A program made the translations under genes and the position numbers. From Curtobacterium sp. SGAir0471 (GTDB lineage: Bacteria > Actinomycetota > Actinomycetes > Actinomycetales > Microbacteriaceae), in contig NZ_CP027869.1 in the NCBI RefSeq assembly GCF_005490985.1, forward strand, positions 3,224,001-3,288,000: 64,000 nt of DNA, in the 5' to 3' direction. The notes beneath the pieces are model-generated. The model did not search any database and was not told the DNA's origin. It saw only the letters and a program-made list of their open reading frames with translations. Position 1 is the stretch's first letter; each line of letters begins with the position of its first letter. Shown one piece after another: positions 46,718-52,865 of the stretch.

Positions 46718-47041
46718 ATGACCAACATGAAGGTGCTCAACGCGACGGCTACCGCCGCTCTGGTGACGGGTGCGGTGCTCGTCCCTGCGGTCAGCGCTGC
46801 TGCTCAGCCCGCTCCGACGACGCCGGCGATGGAGCGAGCCTCGACGACGACGACCGACTCAGCCCCGCACGATGAGCCTCGGGCGGCTGCGGGCGTCGCC
46901 AAGGCCCTGTACGCCGGCTTCAAGGCAGCGACTTCCCCTCGGGACGCCGCCAAGGTCCTCTCCTGGGCCAGCGTGCTCGGGCGGTCATCGGTACCGGGCG
47001 GATCGACCGCCGACCTCGAAGCCAGCTACTTCGATCGCTGA
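46718..47041 (+). CDS. Small secreted protein, putative toxin/peptide precursor of an SdpABC-like operon
   Basis: 107 aa with a textbook ribosome site (GAAGGAGGA, 5 bases before ATG). A Sec signal peptide is evident: MTNMKVLNATATAALV then VLVPAVSAAAQ, with cleavage probably after residue 27-29. The mature part (~78 aa) has a Thr/Ala/Pro/Asp-rich stretch, then an amphipathic Ala-rich segment (AAGVAKALYAGFKAATSP, residues about 60-77) and AAKVLSWASVLGRSS, ending ASYFDR. There is no Cys and no known domain. First gene of an operon with DUF5819/SdpA-like and HTTM/SdpB-like genes. Candidate upstream promoter: TTGCGT at about 46660 with GATACGTT near 46682. Confidence 0.75.
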   Translation: MTNMKVLNATATAALVTGAVLVPAVSAAAQPAPTTPAMERASTTTTDSAPHDEPRAAAGVAKALYAGFKAATSPRDAAKVLSWASVLGRSSVPGGSTADLEASYFDR

Positions 47042-47045
47042 TCAG

Positions 47046-47075
47046 GAGGTGGCGCTCTGCGCAGAGCGCCACCTC
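47046..47075 (+). terminator. Perfect 15-bp hairpin between the precursor and the second gene
   Basis: GAGGTGGCGCTCTGC (47046-47060) is followed immediately by its exact complement (47061-47075). It begins 4 bases after the precursor stop and ends just before the CAGGAGG ribosome site of the next gene. It may be a partial terminator or an RNA-stabilising element that makes the precursor message more abundant. Confidence 0.75.
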
Positions 47076-47086
47076 TCAGGAGGATC

Positions 47087-47683
47087 ATGAAGGAACGACT
47101 CTGCTCCGCCGCGTCTGTTCTGGTGGTGTGCACCTATGCGGTGTTGGCCCTCGTCCTCGCTGGTCCCGTCACCCCGATCAGCTTCGCGCTCGCGCCCGTC
47201 GCACATCGGATCGAGCCCTGGTTCTCGCAGAGTTGGCAGCTCTTCGCGCCCGACCCGATCAGTGAGGAACGCGGCGTGCTCGCCAGGGTGATGTGCGGCC
47301 GACGAGCGACAGGCTTCGTCGACATTACGACCCCGGGAATCAGCAGATCGAACTCCCGCCGGTTGTTCCCGTCGCGCGAGAGCCGCGTCATCAGCAATCT
47401 CCTCGTGCAGCGCTTCATGGAGGATCCGGTCAGCGAGCGCCTTGCGGAGAAGAACATCGAGAGACCGCGCCAGTTGGACGACGAAGCGCAGCGAGCGCAG
47501 GACGAAGCCGAACAACTCCTCGCCCGGTACGCAGCGCAACGCATCGACTGCGCGAAGGGGTTTCACCCGACCGCTGTTCAGCTGCGCTACGTGTTCCACC
47601 GCTTCCCTGGATGGTCACGGCGAACCGCACCCGACAGCCCGGAGCACACGCGCGTGGAGGAGTCGCAATGGATCACGCTCTGA
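47087..47683 (+). CDS. DUF5819 / SdpA-like membrane-anchored protein
   Basis: 198 aa, MKERLCSAASVLVVCTYAVLAL, with ribosome site CAGGAGGATC. One N-terminal transmembrane segment (residues ~8-38). Then comes the family hallmark HRIEPWFSQSWQLFAPDPISEE (residues 40-61), where a Trp-x-x-Phe-x-x-Asp-Pro motif recalls SdpA of Bacillus subtilis. The rest is charged and probably soluble, facing outward or inward (topology not certain), with two Cys (GVLARVMCGRR, QRIDCAKG). SdpA is needed to mature the SdpC toxin. Its 3' end overlaps the HTTM gene by 16 bases. Confidence 0.78.
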   Translation: MKERLCSAASVLVVCTYAVLALVLAGPVTPISFALAPVAHRIEPWFSQSWQLFAPDPISEERGVLARVMCGRRATGFVDITTPGISRSNSRRLFPSRESRVISNLLVQRFMEDPVSERLAEKNIERPRQLDDEAQRAQDEAEQLLARYAAQRIDCAKGFHPTAVQLRYVFHRFPGWSRRTAPDSPEHTRVEESQWITL

Positions 47684-48639
47684 CGTCGAACCTCGATCGC
47701 GTCGTCGGGTGGCTGAACGAACGACGACATGCTCCGACCGCGGTGAGTCTGCTCCGGGCGACGGTCGGACTCGTGTCCGTCGCCTACTACGCCACCTCGT
47801 GGGAAGACCGCCGCTTCCTGTTCGGACCTGACGGCCTGTACGGCACGGACATGATGCACGACCTCGTAGCTGCTCGAGGAGCCTTCAGCCTCTACCTCGT
47901 GAGCGGGTCGATGGTCTGGTTCGAGGTCGTGTTCCACGTCGGATGTCTGCTCGCCGTGCTGGTCATGCTCGGCATCGGTGGTCGTCTCACGCTCAGTCTG
48001 CACGGAGCCTTCATCTGGTCGTTGTACATGACGAACCCCACCCTCATGGACGGTGGAGACAACCTCGTCATCCTCGTGATCCCGTTCCTCCTGCTCACCA
48101 GGTGCTTCGATCGAGTCACGGTGAGGCCGTCCCGACGTCACAGGACCGACCGGACGAGCTCGACCATCGCGCACAACACCGGTGTGCTCCTGATCAGCGT
48201 GCAGCTCTGCATCGTCTGCCTCCTTGCCGGGCTCTACAAGGTGCAGGGTCAGTTGTGGCAGGACGGAACGGCTCTGTACTACATCCTTCGAGTACCGGAG
48301 TTCTTCTGGCCAGGAATCACGCCGCTCCTCTTCCATGCGGGATGGCTGCTCGTCATCGCCGCCTACGCGACGGTCCTCGCGTCCGTGTTCTTCCCCGCCC
48401 TCGTACTCTTTCGTGCCGGTCGACCGATCGCAGTCTCCCTGATGATCGTGTTCCACTGCGGGATAGCCCTGCTGATGAACCTGACGTCGTTCGCCCTCGT
48501 GATGATCGCCCTCGACCTGATCTTCGACGAGGCCCGCGCAGAGCGGATCGTCCTGAGCGCCTCATCCTCGCTCCGCACCGCGAAGCGCCTCGTCTGCCGC
48601 GAGGGAGGTTGGGGCCGTGTTCCGTCGCCCGAGCTCTGA
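47668..48639 (+). CDS. HTTM-domain (SdpB-like) multi-pass membrane protein
   Basis: 323 aa from ATG 47668 with GTGGAGGAG ribosome site, inside the preceding gene. About six to seven hydrophobic segments. HTTM/vitamin-K-carboxylase-like signatures are LFGPDGLYGTDMMHDL near residue 51, DGGDNLVILVIPFLLLTRCFDR and LLAGLYKVQGQLWQDGTALYYIL. In sdpABC, SdpB is the HTTM-family membrane protein required for toxin production. The C-terminus is soluble and basic. The 3' end overlaps the hydrolase start by 23 bases. Confidence 0.85.
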   Translation: MDHALTSNLDRVVGWLNERRHAPTAVSLLRATVGLVSVAYYATSWEDRRFLFGPDGLYGTDMMHDLVAARGAFSLYLVSGSMVWFEVVFHVGCLLAVLVMLGIGGRLTLSLHGAFIWSLYMTNPTLMDGGDNLVILVIPFLLLTRCFDRVTVRPSRRHRTDRTSSTIAHNTGVLLISVQLCIVCLLAGLYKVQGQLWQDGTALYYILRVPEFFWPGITPLLFHAGWLLVIAAYATVLASVFFPALVLFRAGRPIAVSLMIVFHCGIALLMNLTSFALVMIALDLIFDEARAERIVLSASSSLRTAKRLVCREGGWGRVPSPEL

Positions 48640-49483
48640 CAGCGGTACCTGGATCGCTGCGTGGGTCGACCGGAACGGCGTCCCCGAGATGGTGCGCGAT
48701 CACGTCCCGCCGTACTCGCCGGACCACCTGGTCGAGTGGGGCAGCATCACCAAGGCGGTGACGGCCACGGCAGTGCGCACGGCGATCGCGAAGGGGGTCA
48801 TCAGCGAGCACGACGAGGTCCTCCGGGTGGTCCCGCGCCTCACGGAAGCACGCTTCTCCGTGCTCGAGCTGCTCGAGCACCGTTCGGGCCTCCCGCGCAT
48901 GGCGCGTCCGGTTCGCACCCTGTTCCAACGCGACCCGTACGCCGAACTGGTGGAGCGTCGGCTCGACCCGAAGACCGTCGTTCCGCTGCTCCGACAGGGC
49001 GACCGTCTCTACTCGAACCTCGGCTACGCCGTTCTCGGCGAAGTCCTCGACGAGGCTGTCGGGAGCTGGTGGGCGTGGGCCGTCGAGCACGTCCTACGCC
49101 CTGCGGGAGTCACGACCGCCACACTGGAACCACGACCGGCCGCTCGCGTCCTGCCGCGAGACAGGTCCGGCCGAACGCTCGACCCCTGGCCGGTCGGTGC
49201 CGGGCCGTACGCTGCTGCGGGCGGTGTCTGGTCGACGTTCGACGACCTGTGCAGGTTCCTCGGCAGTGCAGCATGCGAGTCCGCAACGCCGCCTGGATGG
49301 CAGTCGGTTCCCGGCGCAGACGTCATCAACGGCGCCACCCGCCACAGTCGGGCTTGCGCGATCCGTCGCTCGGGAGCCACACGCGTCCTGGTGACTCACG
49401 GCCTGCGTCTCGGTACCCGGCTGGAACGGAAGACCGTCGAACTCGCACGGGCCTCCTGTCCCCGGCTGTCTGCCGACGATTGA
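48617..49483 (+). CDS. Serine beta-lactamase-fold (class C / PBP-like) hydrolase
   Basis: 288 aa from GTG 48617, deep inside the HTTM gene. The three active-site elements of the family are complete: Ser-x-x-Lys as SITK (S43, K46), Tyr-x-Asn as YSN (Y132-N134) and His-x-Gly-type THG (H261). It is shorter than typical secreted class C enzymes and has no signal peptide, so it should act in the cytoplasm. Beta-lactamase-fold proteins include esterases, D-amino-acid peptidases and peptide cyclases. In this operon it could modify or cleave the peptide or serve resistance; neither is shown by sequence. Confidence 0.82.
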   Translation: MFRRPSSDSGTWIAAWVDRNGVPEMVRDHVPPYSPDHLVEWGSITKAVTATAVRTAIAKGVISEHDEVLRVVPRLTEARFSVLELLEHRSGLPRMARPVRTLFQRDPYAELVERRLDPKTVVPLLRQGDRLYSNLGYAVLGEVLDEAVGSWWAWAVEHVLRPAGVTTATLEPRPAARVLPRDRSGRTLDPWPVGAGPYAAAGGVWSTFDDLCRFLGSAACESATPPGWQSVPGADVINGATRHSRACAIRRSGATRVLVTHGLRLGTRLERKTVELARASCPRLSADD

Positions 49484-49525
49484 CCTGTACGACGGCACCC
49501 GAGTGTTCACGAGGAGGAGCGTCGC

Positions 49526-49705
49526 ATGCCCTGGACACCCCGGACTCCGGCGCACCGGGACCCCGAGCAGTGGCGTCGCCGGGGGCTGCTGCCGCCCGCG
49601 GAACTCGACGCACTCGTGCGTGCCCGGCTCGGCTGGCTGGCCGTCGAGGACCCGGCCTACGCCGACTTCTTCATCGACCCGATGGCGGCGCTGCCGGGCG
49701 GGTGA
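49526..49705 (+). CDS. Small hypothetical protein (59 aa)
   Basis: MPWTPRTPAHRDPEQWRRRG..., preceded by the strong ribosome site GAGGAGG 9 bases before ATG. It is Arg/Leu/Ala-rich with a Trp-x-Val-Glu-Asp-Pro-type core (LGWLAVEDPAYADFF), no hydrophobic segment and GC-rich codons unlike the preceding operon. It lies 42 bases after the hydrolase and ends 10 bases before the convergent tsaE stop. It may be an old chromosomal gene rather than part of the SdpABC-like operon. No family recognised. Confidence 0.6.
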   Translation: MPWTPRTPAHRDPEQWRRRGLLPPAELDALVRARLGWLAVEDPAYADFFIDPMAALPGG

Positions 49706-49715
49706 CCCGGCGCGG

Positions 49716-50228
49716 TCAGAGGGCGACGTCCGCCCAGCGGTCACCGGTGGCGGTCACGACGACCCGCCGGGGTTCGTCGGGGACGTCGTCGGGGTCGAGG
49801 TCGTCGATCCCGGGGTCCGTCGCGTCGGCTCCGGTGGCGCGGACGATCTCGACGTCGAGCACGTCGTCCGCGATGCCGTCGACGAAGCCCCTCCCCCACT
49901 CGACGACCACGATCGAGGCGTCCCAGTCGAGGTCGAGGTCGTCGAGCTCCACGGGGTCGCTCAACCGGTAGGCGTCGACGTGCACGAGGTCCGGCCCGGC
50001 GGTCGTGGGGTGCGTCCGGGCGAGCACGAAGGTCGGGCTGGACACCTGCCCGCGCGCGCCGAGGGCGGCGCCGAGGCCGCGCGTGAGCGTCGTCTTGCCG
50101 GCGCCGAGCGGACCGGTCAGCACGACGAGGTCCCCCGCGCGGAGGACCGCGGCGAGCCGGGCGCCGAGCGCACCCATCTCGTCGGTCGTCGACACCGTCG
50201 TGTCGAGCAGCACCCGGGCGTCGGTCAC
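49716..50228 (-). CDS. tsaE: tRNA threonylcarbamoyladenosine biosynthesis ATPase TsaE
   Basis: 170 aa from GTG 50228, overlapping alr as GTGA. P-loop LTGPLGAGKTTLTRGLGAALG, SSPTFVLARTHP, VHVDAYRLSDPVELDDLDL and VVVEWGRGFVD are the standard TsaE blocks. The C-terminal Asp/Pro-rich stretch (GADATDPGIDDLDPDDVPDE) before the last strand is longer than usual. Confidence 0.95.
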   Translation of the reverse strand: MTDARVLLDTTVSTTDEMGALGARLAAVLRAGDLVVLTGPLGAGKTTLTRGLGAALGARGQVSSPTFVLARTHPTTAGPDLVHVDAYRLSDPVELDDLDLDWDASIVVVEWGRGFVDGIADDVLDVEIVRATGADATDPGIDDLDPDDVPDEPRRVVVTATGDRWADVAL

Positions 50229-51385
50229 GGCTGCTCCCGCAGGTAGTCGCCGACGCGGCCCTCGACCTGGTGCCCGACGACCTCGCGGGGCACCCTGGCG
50301 CCGATCCGGCACGTCACCTCTTCCCCGATCGTGCCGAGCGCCTCGCCCCACTCGAGCACGGTCATCTCGCCGTGCTCCCCCGTGCCGAACAGCACGACCT
50401 GGTCGCCGACGCGCACCTCGTCGTCGCCGACGTCGACCAGGAACTGGTCCATCGCGACACGTCCGGCGATCGGGTACCGCTTGCCGCCGATGGTGACCTC
50501 GACGCGCCCCTGCGCACGGCGGGGGACCCCGTCCGCGTACCCGACGGGCACGAGCGCGAGGGTGGTCTCCGACGCGGTGCGGTACGTGTAGTCGTAGGAG
50601 ACGCCCGTGCCGACCGGCACCCGCTTCGTCTTCGCGACCGAGGCGGTGAGCGTCATCACCGGCTCGAGCCCGAGGTCGGCGGCGGAGACCCCCTCGGCTC
50701 CGGGGATCCCGAGCAGGTTCGCCCCCATCCGCACCATGTCCTTGCGGAACTCCTTGCGCTCCAGGCCGGCGAGCGACGCTGCGACGTGCTCCATCGGCAG
50801 GTCGAGTCCGAGGTCCTCCGCGGTCTCGACGGCCCGGTCGAACACAGCGACCGCGGCGCTGTCGTCCTCGTCCGACGACTCCGCCAGGTGCGTGTACGCG
50901 GCGACGACCTCGATCCGGCCGGCGCGCTGGGCGTCCACGGCGAGCGACACCAGCTCGGGCCAGGCGTCCGGCGTCGCGCCGTCGCGGTGCAGCCCCGAGT
51001 CGACGCCGAGGTGCACGCGTGCCGGGCGTTGGTCGACGGCGTCGACGACCCGCTGCAGCTCGGCGGCGTTCGAGACGCCGAGGTCGATCGCGGAGTCGAT
51101 CGCGTCGCGGAAGTCGAGCGCGGGGTCGTGCTGCCAGGTGAACAGGCGGACGTCCTCGCCGACGCCGATCGCCCGGAGCCGCAGTGCCGCGGGGACGGTC
51201 AGGACGCCGATCCAGCGCACCCCGGCGTCGACGGCGGCGAGCGCGATCGGCTCGAGGCCGTGCCCGTAGGCGTCGGCCTTCATGATCGCCATGACCTCGA
51301 CGGGCTGCATCCACCCACGGACGAGGTCGAGGTTCGACCGGTAGGCGTCGAGGTCGATCCGGGCCCGGCGCAGCGGCGCGTTCAC
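50225..51385 (-). CDS. alr: Alanine racemase paralogue 1 (PLP-dependent, fold type III)
   Basis: 386 aa from GTG 51385. N-terminal PLP barrel with MKADAYGHG (PLP Lys36). The ring-nitrogen site reads VRMGANLLGIPG, less canonical than RxGxxLYG. The C-terminal domain has GVSYDYTYRT (catalytic Tyr) and canonical GRVAMDQFLVDVG. It makes D-alanine or another D-amino acid for peptidoglycan. It is coupled by 4-base overlaps to a second alr upstream and tsaE downstream. Confidence 0.93.
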   Translation of the reverse strand: MNAPLRRARIDLDAYRSNLDLVRGWMQPVEVMAIMKADAYGHGLEPIALAAVDAGVRWIGVLTVPAALRLRAIGVGEDVRLFTWQHDPALDFRDAIDSAIDLGVSNAAELQRVVDAVDQRPARVHLGVDSGLHRDGATPDAWPELVSLAVDAQRAGRIEVVAAYTHLAESSDEDDSAAVAVFDRAVETAEDLGLDLPMEHVAASLAGLERKEFRKDMVRMGANLLGIPGAEGVSAADLGLEPVMTLTASVAKTKRVPVGTGVSYDYTYRTASETTLALVPVGYADGVPRRAQGRVEVTIGGKRYPIAGRVAMDQFLVDVGDDEVRVGDQVVLFGTGEHGEMTVLEWGEALGTIGEEVTCRIGARVPREVVGHQVEGRVGDYLREQP

Positions 51386-52485
51386 GTCGTCCTCCGTTCC
51401 ACGCTGCGGCCGACCCTGGCGACCACCTCGTAGTTGATGGTGTCGATGGCGGCCGCCCAGTCCTCGACTGCGGGGTCGCCCTCCGCCGGGTCGCCCCAGA
51501 GCACGACCTCGTCACCGACCCGGACGTCGGCGTCGCCGACGTCGATGTGCATGGCGTTCATGGCCACGCGGCCGACGACGGGGAACGTCCGGTCGCCGAT
51601 CCGCACCGACACCCGGTTGCCCAGGTCGCGGTCGAAGCCGTCGGCGTACCCGAGTCCGATCACCGCGAGCCGGGTGTCGGTCGCGGCACGCCAGGTGTAG
51701 CCGTAGCTGACGCCCTCGCCCGCGGCGACGGGGACGGTCCGGAGCACCGCTGCGGTCACGCGCATCGCGGGGCGGAGCCCGAGGTCGGCCGAGGTGCGGT
51801 CCGCGAAGGGGCTGAGGCCGTAGAGCGCGAGCCCGACCCGAGCGGCGTCGTGCCGGGTCTCCGGGACGGCGATGCTGCCGGCGCTCGCGGCCAGGTGCAC
51901 CACGTCGGGAACGATCCCGTTCGCGGCGAGACCGTCGAGCGCTCGCTGCAGGGCGGCGTCCTGGTCGAGGTCGTCGGCGCGGGACGCGTTGGACAGGTGG
52001 GACATGAGGCCCTCGACCCGGGTCCGGCCACCGGAGCGCACGATCCGTCCGGCCGTCGCGAAGAGCTCGGCCCACTCGGACTCGACCGCACCGTTCCGGC
52101 TCAACCCGGTGTCGACGCAGACGTGCACCGCGGGGACCTCGGAGTCGGCGGCGGCGGCGAGCTGCGAGACGCTCGACACCGCCGGTGTCACGTCGTACTG
52201 CGCGGCGCGACGGAAGTCCTCGTCGGGGGCGTGCAGCCACGCCAGGATCCGGACGCCCTCGTCGATGCCGGCGCGCCGGAGGGCGATGCCCTCGTCGACG
52301 TCGGCGACCCCGAGCCACTCGGCGCCGGCGTCCACGAACGCCCGTGCGGCGTCGACGGCTCCGTGTCCGTACGCGTTCGCCTTGACGACCGCGATGACGC
52401 CGGCCGGTGCGACCCGCTCGGACACCGTGGCGTAGTTCGCGATGAGGGCCTCGCGGTCGACCGTGATCCCCGTGAACGCGCTCAT
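51382..52485 (-). CDS. alr: Alanine racemase paralogue 2 (PLP-dependent, fold type III)
   Basis: 367 aa from ATG 52485. PLP Lys35 in VVKANAYGHG; ring-nitrogen Arg in ARVGLALYGLSP, a canonical block; catalytic Tyr in GVSYGYTWRA. The usual MDQ substrate-pocket motif is replaced: GRVAMNAMHIDVG. It is only moderately similar to the downstream paralogue, so the pair is an old duplication. It overlaps acpS as ATGA. Confidence 0.94.
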   Translation of the reverse strand: MSAFTGITVDREALIANYATVSERVAPAGVIAVVKANAYGHGAVDAARAFVDAGAEWLGVADVDEGIALRRAGIDEGVRILAWLHAPDEDFRRAAQYDVTPAVSSVSQLAAAADSEVPAVHVCVDTGLSRNGAVESEWAELFATAGRIVRSGGRTRVEGLMSHLSNASRADDLDQDAALQRALDGLAANGIVPDVVHLAASAGSIAVPETRHDAARVGLALYGLSPFADRTSADLGLRPAMRVTAAVLRTVPVAAGEGVSYGYTWRAATDTRLAVIGLGYADGFDRDLGNRVSVRIGDRTFPVVGRVAMNAMHIDVGDADVRVGDEVVLWGDPAEGDPAVEDWAAAIDTINYEVVARVGRSVERRTT

Positions 52486-52856
52486 GCGTCCCCTCCTTCG
52501 ATGACGACGAACGCCGTCGCGATCCCGCCGTCGTGCGACAGCGACAGGTGGACGTTCGTCACGCCGCGGTCGGACGCCACGCGACGAGCGCCCTCGTGCA
52601 GGGTGAGTGACGGGTTCCGCTGGTCGTCCGCGACGACCTCGAGCTCCTGCCAGCTCAGCCCGGCACTCGAGCCGAACGCCTTGATGAGTGCTTCCTTCGC
52701 CGCGAACCGGGCTGCGAGCGACGACACCGGTCGGGGCTCCCCGTCCCGCAGCTGCTCAGCCGGGGTGAACAGCCGCGTCCGGAGCGCCGGGGTGCGCTCG
52801 AGCACACCCCGGAACCGCTCCGTGTCGACGACGTCGACCCCGATGCCGATGATCAC
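52482..52856 (-). CDS. acpS: Holo-[acyl-carrier-protein] synthase
   Basis: 124 aa from GTG 52856. It transfers 4'-phosphopantetheine from CoA to ACP. IIGIGVDVVDTERF (Mg-binding Asp) and SSLAARFAAKEALIKAFG (Glu/Lys) are the two AcpS signatures; VHLSLSHDGGIATAFVVIE closes the domain. It is 9 bases downstream of glmS. Confidence 0.97.
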   Translation of the reverse strand: MIIGIGVDVVDTERFRGVLERTPALRTRLFTPAEQLRDGEPRPVSSLAARFAAKEALIKAFGSSAGLSWQELEVVADDQRNPSLTLHEGARRVASDRGVTNVHLSLSHDGGIATAFVVIEGGDA

Positions 52857-52865
52857 GACGCGGAC

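Noticed and set aside
48617..49483. Secreted antibiotic-resistance beta-lactamase
   Set aside because: There is no signal peptide and the gene is coupled to an HTTM gene; the fold alone does not show beta-lactam hydrolysis.
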